Shown here: positions 8,660-15,839 of the stretch, piece by piece
Position numbering within the stretch: the stretch's first letter is position 1
How the letters are laid out: the number at the start of each line of letters is the position of its first letter
Origin: Prosthecomicrobium pneumaticum
Lineage (GTDB): Bacteria; Pseudomonadota; Alphaproteobacteria; Rhizobiales; Kaistiaceae
DNA length: 60,863 bases
NCBI RefSeq assembly: GCF_014199915.1
Contig: NZ_JACHOO010000014.1
Span: 1 to 60,863, forward strand
Direction of reading: 5' to 3'
The notes under the pieces: generated by a model
The model's database searches: none
Told to the model about the DNA's origin: nothing
What the model saw: the letters and a program-made list of their open reading frames with translations, nothing else
Position numbers and translations under genes: made by a program

Positions 8660-8833
8660 ATGAACGAGCGGATTGAGGACGAACGGGCGGCCGAGGTCTC
8701 GGCCGAGGACGAACGGAAGGCCGGCGCCGAGCAGGCGCGACGCGCGCTCGTCGAGCGGCTCGGCAAAGCGCAGGCGGTACCGATCGCCGCTCCGCTGATG
8801 CTCAGCATGTCCTCGGCGGCGCTCGCGTACTGA
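8660..8833 (+). CDS. 57-residue putative RiPP precursor-like peptide
   Basis: Begins at ATG 8660 with a strong ribosome-binding site (AGGGGGA ending about five bases upstream). The N-terminal ~35 residues are charged, Glu/Arg/Ala-rich and predicted helical (EDERAAEVSAEDERK), like a leader peptide. The last ~20 residues (QAVPIAAPLMLSMSSAALAY) are hydrophobic, with three Ser and a terminal Tyr and no Cys, like a core. It lies divergent to the tandem-PqqD/HprK-like/nucleotidyltransferase/glycosyltransferase cassette and has no other evident partner. Family not recognised; being the cassette's substrate is an inference from position, size and composition. Confidence 0.55.
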   Translation: MNERIEDERAAEVSAEDERKAGAEQARRALVERLGKAQAVPIAAPLMLSMSSAALAY

Positions 8834-8867
8834 GCCGCGACCCGACCCGGGCGAAGGCGCGCCGAAC

Positions 8868-8886
8868 CGCGGGCTGCGAGCCCGCG
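8868..8886. terminator. Hairpin between convergent peptide and AlgL-like genes
   Basis: Perfect 8-bp stem CGCGGGCT / AGCCCGCG around loop GCG, in the 82-base gap between the stop of the peptide gene and the stop of the convergent lyase-like gene. There is no T-run on either strand, so it is at best a weak bidirectional terminator. Confidence 0.4.
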
Positions 8887-8915
8887 AGTTGGTGTGGGGC
8901 GGCGGGAAGCGCCGC

Positions 8916-10106
8916 TCAGCGGCCGAGCGGCAGGAAATAGAGCGTCACGAAGCCGCCGAGGGCGCGATTGTAGGACGGGCGTTCGGAAGCGAGGAGCGCG
9001 TTCGCCGCATCCTGCCAGCGCCGCTTGCGTCCGACCAGTTCGAGCCAGCCGTAGAACTGTCGGTCCTCGAGGAAGGTGTCGTCCTGACCCGGCCATTTCG
9101 CGGGCTCGGCGGCCGCCTCGGGATTGAGCATCGCCGCGACGGAGAAATCGACGACCGTCGACAGCGAGCGGTCCCCGCCCGATATCGAGTAGAGGTCGTA
9201 GCCCTGCCGGGCGGCGACCTCGGCAATGAAGACGAGCGCCATGGTGGCGTAGACCTGATAGCGGGCCGCGTATTGTTGGCGCTTCATTTCGAGGGGCAGA
9301 GCGCCGTTCACCGCCGAATCCGCGATCGCCGAATAGACGGCGCTCACGCCGAGGCGGAACAGGTAATCGTCTCCGGTCAGCACGCCGATCATCGCGGAAT
9401 AGAGCGCGCGCCGGTAGAAATGATTGTTGCAGCAGCTCCCTGCCACGTCGCCCGGCGGTCGCAGATGGTTTTTCGCGGCGGCGACCAGCCAGCGCTCGAT
9501 TTCGGCCTTGTCCTCGTCGCGGCCCGGAACGTCGTCGCGCACGATCGAATAGGCGAAAGCGGCGGCGAACAGCGAGGATTCGATCTGGAACCACGTCTGC
9601 AGCCGCGACCGTTCGACCGCAAAGGAGAGAAAGGCCCGCGCCTGCGCCCAGCGGACGAGCACGTCGAGCAGACAATCGCCCGCACCGCTCTCCGGCGCGA
9701 CCAGCTGCCGCGCCGCGAGCCGGCTCATAGCATCTTCGAAGGTGTGATAGGGCGAGGCCGCCAGCCGCCAGCCATCGCGGTCGTCGTAGAAGCGCGGCGT
9801 CATCTTGTCGCCGGCGATGACGGTGAGCCCTCTCGCCGCCGGACAGGCGTCGAACTTGCGGATATCGGCCATCAGCCGACGCAGCAGATGATCCCGGGTC
9901 TGCAGGAGCGCGGCGCGGCGCGCCTTGACGTCGAAATAGCCGGCCGCCCTGTCCTTGACCCGATAGACCGAGAGGTCGAGCCGCGCCCGCTCCTCGGGCA
10001 AGAGCGCGAACGAGGAGTCCACCGCAACGAGGCTCATCACGGCGACGAGGAGTGCCAGGACACAGAGCCGCAGAGCCTGCCGGAACGGGTTGCCGTCCAT
10101 CGTCAT
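8916..10106 (-). CDS. AlgL-like alginate lyase family protein
   Basis: 396 residues from the ATG at 10106, overlapping the Alg44-like stop (ATGA). A signal peptide is clear (LRLCVLALLVAVMSLVAV then SSFA), so the protein is exported to the periplasm. The catalytic-domain signatures of the alginate lyase superfamily (alpha/alpha barrel) are recognisable: CCNNHFYRRALYSA, and LPLEMKRQQYAARYQVYA in place of the AlgL pattern LPNE-KRRQRALAYHNYA. The His of the second motif appears replaced by Gln, so activity may differ. As in alginate operons, it may clear misrouted polymer from the periplasm. It is the third gene of an Alg8-Alg44-AlgL-like operon. Confidence 0.75.
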   Translation of the reverse strand: MTMDGNPFRQALRLCVLALLVAVMSLVAVDSSFALLPEERARLDLSVYRVKDRAAGYFDVKARRAALLQTRDHLLRRLMADIRKFDACPAARGLTVIAGDKMTPRFYDDRDGWRLAASPYHTFEDAMSRLAARQLVAPESGAGDCLLDVLVRWAQARAFLSFAVERSRLQTWFQIESSLFAAAFAYSIVRDDVPGRDEDKAEIERWLVAAAKNHLRPPGDVAGSCCNNHFYRRALYSAMIGVLTGDDYLFRLGVSAVYSAIADSAVNGALPLEMKRQQYAARYQVYATMALVFIAEVAARQGYDLYSISGGDRSLSTVVDFSVAAMLNPEAAAEPAKWPGQDDTFLEDRQFYGWLELVGRKRRWQDAANALLASERPSYNRALGGFVTLYFLPLGR

Positions 10107-11302
10107 CGGGAGATCACCACCGTTACGGGCGTGCCGGGCGCCAGATCGCCGAGCGGCCCATCGAATCGCAGGATCACGGTCGCCCGGCCGTCCGCGGGAT
10201 CGCCGAGACCGATCATCGGCATCGGCGCAAACTGGTAGCGCACCGCCTCGACCGAGGCCGCGAACTCCGCTCCGCCCGCTGCACGCACCAGCGCGGGCTG
10301 ACCGCTCACCACCGAAACCGCATCCGCCGGCGCGATCAAGGCTGCGGCCTTGATCTGGTCCTGACCCGCCGCCATCAGGCTCATCAGCAGCATGCCGGGT
10401 GCGACGCGGGTGCCGGGGGCCGCCGCCCACAGCACGGAGCAGTCGCAGTTCGAGCGGAAGGTGAGCGCGGCGGCCCGCTGTTCGAGCGCCTCGAGCCGCC
10501 GCCGCGCGAGTTCGGCGCGCAGAGGATTGGGACCGAGCCCCACATGACTGTCCTCCGCCCCCAGATCCGGCGCGGCGGCGCCGAAATAGGCGAGATTGGC
10601 CCGCTCGGTCTCGATGCCGGCCCGGATCTCGTCGGACTCGACGGTGACGAGCGTATCGCCGGGCTTGACGCGGGTGCGCATCGAAGGCCCGCCGGCAACC
10701 ACGGTGCCATATTCTCCGCTGATGAGATCGATCCGCGGCGCAATGATCGCCGCGGCCTCGGCGCCGATCGTCGTCCAGTCGGCATAGAGCTTGCTGCCGA
10801 TCGCCGCGACCCCGCCGACGAGCGCGATGAGGCTCACCACGAGCGCCACCCATGGCATCGTGCGGCGACGGACCGCCGCCGCGCTCTCGCCGGGGCGCGG
10901 CGTCTCGGCGTCCCAGCCGGCGGCGAGATCCTCGGCCGTCGGCAGCCAGCCGGCGGTGACGACCCGCACGAGCTGGACGAGCGTCGCCTCGGTCCGGGCA
11001 TCCAGCTCGACCATCTCGTAGCGCCGCACCCCCGCATCCGCCGCGCCCTCGACCTCGGCGGGCACCAGCCGCAGCGGCAGGACGAGTTCGAAACCGGAGA
11101 GCGGCACGTGCAGCATGGCGCTGCGGGCGCGCGGCGCCTCGGCCTCCTCGACGACCAGATGGCGGCGAGAGAGACGAAGACCGCGCAGCGTCGTCTCGCC
11201 ATCGACGACGCGGAAGCCGATCGCGACCTCGATCGCGGCGCGCACGTCGCGGCGCTCGACGACGACGCCGGCGGCATCGGCCGGCGGTACGGCGGGCTGC
11301 AT
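10103..11302 (-). CDS. Alg44-like PilZ / HlyD-type membrane-fusion protein
   Basis: 399 residues. An N-terminal PilZ-like domain (about residues 12-110) is followed by one transmembrane helix (about 150-172) and a periplasmic HlyD-like biotinyl-lipoyl/barrel domain (TRVKPGDTLVTVESDEI; closing LAPGTPVTVVISR). This is the architecture of Alg44, the c-di-GMP-binding copolymerase that activates alginate synthase Alg8. The first c-di-GMP motif RxxxR is present (Arg17-Arg21), but the second, (D/N)xSxxG, reads RLSRRH around Ser45, so c-di-GMP binding may be weakened. It starts 3 bases after the Alg8-like stop. A CxC (SNCDCS) lies in the periplasmic part. Confidence 0.75.
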   Translation of the reverse strand: MQPAVPPADAAGVVVERRDVRAAIEVAIGFRVVDGETTLRGLRLSRRHLVVEEAEAPRARSAMLHVPLSGFELVLPLRLVPAEVEGAADAGVRRYEMVELDARTEATLVQLVRVVTAGWLPTAEDLAAGWDAETPRPGESAAAVRRRTMPWVALVVSLIALVGGVAAIGSKLYADWTTIGAEAAAIIAPRIDLISGEYGTVVAGGPSMRTRVKPGDTLVTVESDEIRAGIETERANLAYFGAAAPDLGAEDSHVGLGPNPLRAELARRRLEALEQRAAALTFRSNCDCSVLWAAAPGTRVAPGMLLMSLMAAGQDQIKAAALIAPADAVSVVSGQPALVRAAGGAEFAASVEAVRYQFAPMPMIGLGDPADGRATVILRFDGPLGDLAPGTPVTVVISR

Positions 11303-11305
11303 CGC

Positions 11306-12868
11306 TCAGCCCCCCGCCACAATATGTGCGGTCGCGGCGGCCGCGCCGGCGATCGTCCCCACCGTGAGGAGATAGAGCGTGGTTGCGGCGAGCCGGGCGC
11401 CGCGGTCACCGCCGCCGCGGCGAATGAGCTGGCGGGTCCAAGCCTGCCGGTCGGGCCGGAAGAAGAGGTAGAGCTTCAGGGCGCTGCCCCAGATCTGGGT
11501 GTAGGCGAGGAGGACCGGCCAGGACGGAACAACCCGCCCCCAAAGCCCGCCATAGATCAGGGCGAGAAGGCTGCGCGAGACGAACAGCCAGGCGAGATAG
11601 ACGACCACGAACCGCACGTCCTTGCCCACCGCGATGGCGAGAGCGGTGGCGAATCCGAACTGGGTGGTGACGACCGAAAGGCGCTGGTCGAGCAGACACC
11701 ACCACAGGAACGGACCGCAGCGGCGCGGTCCGAGCCGCATCGAACGGCCATTCGCCCTGATCATGTTGCCGAACCAGCGCAGCATCAATCGCGTGCTGCC
11801 GGCCAAGAAGCCCGCGCCGCGCGGCATCGCCTCGAAGGACACCGCATAGACGTGCGGCAGATAGAGCATCCGCCCGCCCCGCCTCAGGATGGCGTACCAC
11901 ATCGACTTGTCGTCGCCGCTCAGCAGCCGGATCCGGCCGTGCAGCCAGTTGTCGACCGCGTCGTTCTGGATCAATTCGATCGTCTGCGCGTCGACGAGGT
12001 GGGGCGTCCGATAGACGGAAAAGCGGCCGGTCAGAACGAGGAGCCGGTCGGAGAGTGCGAGAGACGACATCATCAGATGACGCTGCGCGAAGCGCAGACG
12101 ATACCAGTCCGCGCTCGGATCGCCGGGCGCGAGGCGCGCGTCATTGTTGGTGGTGAGCGCGGCGAGACCGGGATCGGCGGCGAAGAAGCGCAAGGACTCG
12201 GCGAGCGCGCCGGGGGTGAGCACGACGTCGCCGTCGAGCATCAACGTCGCCGAGCGGGCGGAGGGGTTCTTCCGCGCGATGGTGCGCAGCGCCATGGCGA
12301 TCGCATCGCGCTTGCCCGTGCCGCGCTGGAACTGCGCCACGATGCGCAGATCGGCCGGCCGGCCGGCCTCGGCGAACAGTTCGTCGAGAATGGCACAGTC
12401 GCGGTCTGAGGTGATCGAGGCGACGATCGTCGCCGGCAGGCCGGTGGCGAGGCAGTTCTCGATCAGCGACCGATAGACGGCACGGAACTGCCAGGCGGGA
12501 ATGCCGAAGGAGCAGACCACGGCGTAGACATGGTCGATCTCCGCCGCGATATCGGCACGCCGCGCACGGGCGCGCTTCCGCGGCATGACGATCCGCAGAA
12601 ACGCGAGCGCGCGTACAAGGTGCAGCAGGGCCCAGCCATAACGCCAGGCGCCGAGCACGCCGAGCACCAGGAAGACGCGCTCGCGGGCGGCGATCGGGCC
12701 TTCGACGAGAACGAGCAGCGTGGCCCAGACGAGGACCGCCCCGGCAAGCAGCCAGGGCCAGCCGGCGTGGAAGCCCCGCGGCTCCGTTCCGGCCTCGGCA
12801 CCGTGCGGTCCGCCGGCCGTGCCGATGCGGGGGGAATCCGGCGCCGTGCCGGCCTCGAGGACCGCCAT
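11306..12868 (-). CDS. Alg8-like family 2 polysaccharide synthase
   Basis: 520 residues from the ATG at 12868. Two N-terminal membrane helices precede a cytoplasmic GT2 domain and several C-terminal helices. Visible motifs are GTGKRDAIAMAL, the metal-binding MLDGDVVL and LLSGDDKSMWYAILRRG, the latter very close to the Alg8 mannuronan synthase pattern (GDDKS-W). It probably polymerises a uronic-acid-type or related exopolysaccharide from a nucleotide sugar and secretes it with the Alg44-like partner. An upstream in-frame start (12976) exists, but the extension is not conserved-looking. No AlgK, AlgE, AlgX, AlgG, AlgI/J/F or AlgD gene is in the window. Confidence 0.8.
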   Translation of the reverse strand: MAVLEAGTAPDSPRIGTAGGPHGAEAGTEPRGFHAGWPWLLAGAVLVWATLLVLVEGPIAARERVFLVLGVLGAWRYGWALLHLVRALAFLRIVMPRKRARARRADIAAEIDHVYAVVCSFGIPAWQFRAVYRSLIENCLATGLPATIVASITSDRDCAILDELFAEAGRPADLRIVAQFQRGTGKRDAIAMALRTIARKNPSARSATLMLDGDVVLTPGALAESLRFFAADPGLAALTTNNDARLAPGDPSADWYRLRFAQRHLMMSSLALSDRLLVLTGRFSVYRTPHLVDAQTIELIQNDAVDNWLHGRIRLLSGDDKSMWYAILRRGGRMLYLPHVYAVSFEAMPRGAGFLAGSTRLMLRWFGNMIRANGRSMRLGPRRCGPFLWWCLLDQRLSVVTTQFGFATALAIAVGKDVRFVVVYLAWLFVSRSLLALIYGGLWGRVVPSWPVLLAYTQIWGSALKLYLFFRPDRQAWTRQLIRRGGGDRGARLAATTLYLLTVGTIAGAAAATAHIVAGG

Positions 12869-13212
12869 CGCGCTACGGCAGCTCCCTCGGCGCGGATTCG
12901 GTCCCGCGGATGCGGCGAGGCGACGGTGCACACCGCCGCGGACCCGCCGGCCCATGGCGTCGCTTCCAACGACCATCCAAGCCCGCAGCCCCCGGACCCG
13001 ACATCTTCAGCGCCCCCTCGGCACTTTCGCCTTACCTAAGGCGAGCCCATGATTAACGGCAAAGCCGATGCGCCGCAATCGCGGCCGGGAGGCGGCACGA
13101 AACGCCTGGGGATGGCGCTTCGACGCGGGGGGCGGCTCGCTTCGCCCTTTCCAAAGGCGCGCGGCTTGATACGGTGCGCCCGGAGGACGTGCCGTCGAGG
13201 CGCCGGGGGACG
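12869..13212. promoter_or_regulatory. Divergent intergenic region (344 bases) of Alg8-like and acyltransferase genes
   Basis: Non-coding region between divergent starts. It contains a perfect inverted repeat CGCCTTA-CC-TAAGGCG at 13028-13043, close to the midpoint, that could be an operator serving both directions. A ribosome-binding GGGGGAC lies just before the acyltransferase ATG. No convincing sigma-70 boxes were found. The regulator is unknown. Confidence 0.4.
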
Positions 13213-15168
13213 ATGCGTTACAGACATGAGTTGGATGGCCTCCGGGCCGTCGCCGTCATTCCCGTCGTGTTGTTCCATGCCGGCTTCGGCGTCTTCTCCG
13301 GCGGCTTCGTCGGCGTCGACGTGTTCTTCGTCATCAGTGGCTATCTGATCACCGGTCTGATTCTCGAACAGCTCGAGGCCGGCCGCTTCTCGATCGCCGA
13401 TTTCTACGAGCGGCGGGCGCGCCGCATCCTGCCGGCGCTGTTCCTCGTCGTCTTCGTCACCGCGATCTTCGCCTGGTTCATCCTCCTGCCCGACGAGCTG
13501 AAGGGTTTCGGCAAGAGCCTGATCGCGGTCTCCTTCTTCGTCTCCAATCTGCTGTTCGGCTATGAGGCCGACTTCTACTTCGCGACCGCGGCAGAGCTGA
13601 AGCCTCTGCTCCACACCTGGAGCCTCGCGGTCGAAGAACAGTTCTACCTCTTCTTCCCGCTCGTCATGATCGCGCTCTGGCGGTTCGACCGGCGCCGGCT
13701 GCCGGCGGCGCTCGGCCTTCTCGCTGCGCTCAGCCTCGGCATCTGCCTGTGGCGGACCATGATCGATTACGAGATCGACTTCTTCTCCGGGCCGACCCGG
13801 GCCTGGGAGTTGCTCGCCGGCGCGCTCTGCGTCTTCGCGCCCCGGCTGCCGCCGCGCTGGTGGCACGATCTCCTCGCCCTCCTCGGCCTCGGCGCGATCG
13901 TCGCGGCGGTCTTCCTGTTCGACGACCACATCCTGTTCCCGAGCGTCTACACCCTCGTGCCGGTGCTCGGCACGGTGCTGGTGCTCCTCTTCGCTCGTGA
14001 GGGCCGGCTCGTCGCCCGGCTCCTGTCGCTGCCGCCGCTCGTCGCGATCGGCCTCATCTCCTACAGCGCCTATCTCTGGCACCAGCCGCTGATCGCCTTC
14101 TATCGCGAATGGTCCTTCCCCTATCTCAACACCACCGAGCAGGGCGGCCTCGTCGTCGCCACGTTCATCCTTGGCGCGGCGTCGTGGTTCCTCGTCGAAC
14201 GGCCGTTCCGCAACCGCGCCTTTCTCAGCCGCCGGGTGATCTTCATCGCCTCGGCGATCCCGACCGCCCTCTTTGCCGCGCTCGGCGGCGTCCTGGTCCT
14301 CGGCGACGGCTTCGCCGGCCGTTTCGCCGCGATCTCACCGATCTTTTCCGAGATGACCTACTATCGGGAAAAGCACTGGGAGGATTACAGCCTCTTCGTC
14401 AACCGCCTCGGCGAGATGGTCTATCAGTTCCCGCGCGAGGACACGACGAACATCCTCGTCATTGGCAACAGCTACGCCTTCGACATCGCCTTCGCCCTGG
14501 CACAATACAAGGATCTCTCGGTCGCCTACGAAGGAATGACCGGACACCTCTGCAACGAGTTCATTCTTCCCGGGCTGAACCCGAACAACAAGGACTACCA
14601 GGAGTGGAAGGAGCGCTGCGCCGCCAACGACTATCGCTTCTCCAACATTCCGCTGAAGACCGATGTGGTGATCGTCGCCGACAATCTGTTTGGCCGGAAC
14701 CAATACGCCGACAGCGCGGTCTACAAGGCGTTCCTCGCCAATCTCAACGCCATCCGCGAGACCTTCAACGGCCGCGTCATCGTCATCAAGGGGCGGCCGC
14801 AATGGGATTTCGGCGGCTATCAGATCGCCGTCCGGCTGAAGACGGTGTCGAGCGCGACCAATGCCTATCTGCAGGGCCTGCTCGTTCGCGGCTATGACGA
14901 ACTCGCCTCGATCGCCGACTACTATCGGAAGTTCTATGCGCTGCACCATGTCGAGTTCGGCACGCTCGTCACGCCGCTCTGCACACCGGCCGAAGGCTGC
15001 CGGATTCTCGGCGACGACGAGGTCTATTATTTCGACGGCGACCATCTGACCAAGGCCGGCGCCGACCTGGTCGGCCCCTATCTGCGCGCCCTCGCCCTCG
15101 GCCAGCCGACCCCGCCGGCCGCGGGCAAGCCGCCCTCGAACGGTCCTCAGGGAACGTCGAGCCGGTAG
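13213..15168 (+). CDS. Acyltransferase 3 (OafA/YrhL-type) with C-terminal SGNH domain
   Basis: 651 residues from the ATG at 13213 (RYRHELDGLRAVAVIPVVLF, the classic AT3 start with the catalytic-type His in FHAGFG). About ten membrane helices fill residues 1-380 (GVDVFFVISGYLITG, RRARRILPALF, HTWSLAVEEQFYLFFPL). The C-terminal periplasmic domain has the SGNH block I variant VIGNSYAFD and the Asp-His block YYFDGDHLTKAG. Such proteins O-acetylate surface polysaccharides. Divergence from the Alg8-like operon suggests acetylation of that polymer, replacing the missing AlgI/J/F. The 3' end overlaps the convergent kdpE end by 22 bases. Confidence 0.87.
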   Translation: MRYRHELDGLRAVAVIPVVLFHAGFGVFSGGFVGVDVFFVISGYLITGLILEQLEAGRFSIADFYERRARRILPALFLVVFVTAIFAWFILLPDELKGFGKSLIAVSFFVSNLLFGYEADFYFATAAELKPLLHTWSLAVEEQFYLFFPLVMIALWRFDRRRLPAALGLLAALSLGICLWRTMIDYEIDFFSGPTRAWELLAGALCVFAPRLPPRWWHDLLALLGLGAIVAAVFLFDDHILFPSVYTLVPVLGTVLVLLFAREGRLVARLLSLPPLVAIGLISYSAYLWHQPLIAFYREWSFPYLNTTEQGGLVVATFILGAASWFLVERPFRNRAFLSRRVIFIASAIPTALFAALGGVLVLGDGFAGRFAAISPIFSEMTYYREKHWEDYSLFVNRLGEMVYQFPREDTTNILVIGNSYAFDIAFALAQYKDLSVAYEGMTGHLCNEFILPGLNPNNKDYQEWKERCAANDYRFSNIPLKTDVVIVADNLFGRNQYADSAVYKAFLANLNAIRETFNGRVIVIKGRPQWDFGGYQIAVRLKTVSSATNAYLQGLLVRGYDELASIADYYRKFYALHHVEFGTLVTPLCTPAEGCRILGDDEVYYFDGDHLTKAGADLVGPYLRALALGQPTPPAAGKPPSNGPQGTSSR

Positions 15169-15839
15169 CCGACGCCGGGCTCGGTCAGGATCAGGTGCGG
15201 CTCGCCGGGATCGGCCTCGAGCTTCTGCCGGAGCTGGGCGACGAAGACGCGCAGATACTGCACGTCTTCGTCGTGTGCCGGCCCCCAGACCGCGGTCAGG
15301 AGCTGGCGGTGCGTCATCACCTTGCCGCCGGCCGAGGCGAGCTGCGCGAGCAGGTCGTATTCGCGCGGCGACAGCCGCGCCGGCTCGCCACCGCGCGTCA
15401 CCAGCCGCCGCTCGAGATCGATCTCGACGCCGTGCGCGCTGATCCGCACCGGCACGCCGCCGCTCGTCAGCGCATGGCGGAGCGCGACACGCAGCCGCGC
15501 CAGCAGTTCGCCGACGCCGAACGGCTTCTGCACGTAGTCGTCGGCACCGGCATCGAGCGCGTCGATCTTCTCGGTCTCCTTGTCGCGCGCCGAGAGGATG
15601 ACGATCGGCCCCTTGTAGAAGGCCCGTGCCCGGTCGAGCACGACGCGCCCGTCGAGATCGGGCAGGCCGAGATCGAGCACAACGGCGTCGGGCGCACGGC
15701 GCGCGATCTCCTTCAGCCCCGCCGCGCCGTCCTCGGCCCGCACATAATCATAGCCCGCCGCCTCCATCGCCGGCCCGAGGAAGCGATGGATCTGCGGCTC
15801 GTCGTCGATCACCAGGATGCGGGGGCGGGAGGCGCTCAC
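15147..15839 (-). CDS. kdpE: KdpE response regulator
   Basis: 230 residues, OmpR family. The receiver domain has the acidic pair Asp12/Asp13, the phosphoacceptor Asp56 (VVLDLGLPDLDG), and the conserved Lys in DDYVQKPFGVGEL. The C-terminal winged helix (about 130-228) ends TEPGVGYRLDVP, typical of KdpE. Phosphorylated KdpE activates the kdp operon under low potassium or osmotic stress. Its ATG overlaps the kdpD stop (ATGA). The 3' end overlaps the convergent acyltransferase gene by 22 bases. Confidence 0.95.
   Translation of the reverse strand: MSASRPRILVIDDEPQIHRFLGPAMEAAGYDYVRAEDGAAGLKEIARRAPDAVVLDLGLPDLDGRVVLDRARAFYKGPIVILSARDKETEKIDALDAGADDYVQKPFGVGELLARLRVALRHALTSGGVPVRISAHGVEIDLERRLVTRGGEPARLSPREYDLLAQLASAGGKVMTHRQLLTAVWGPAHDEDVQYLRVFVAQLRQKLEADPGEPHLILTEPGVGYRLDVP

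Noticed and set aside
4004-8833. Interpretation of the PqqD/HprK/nucleotidyltransferase cassette as a lasso-peptide cluster
   Set aside because: There is no asparagine-synthetase-like cyclase and no B2-type protease, and the small peptide lacks an obvious ring-forming Gly plus Asp/Glu spacing.
10052-12409. A 785-codon plus-strand frame opposite the Alg44/Alg8-like genes
   Set aside because: Arg/Glu/Gly-rich shadow of two genes with clear family motifs on the minus strand.
8916-15168. A complete alginate biosynthesis operon
   Set aside because: Only Alg8-, Alg44- and AlgL-like genes are present. The export, epimerase, acetylation and GDP-mannose dehydrogenase genes are missing from the window.
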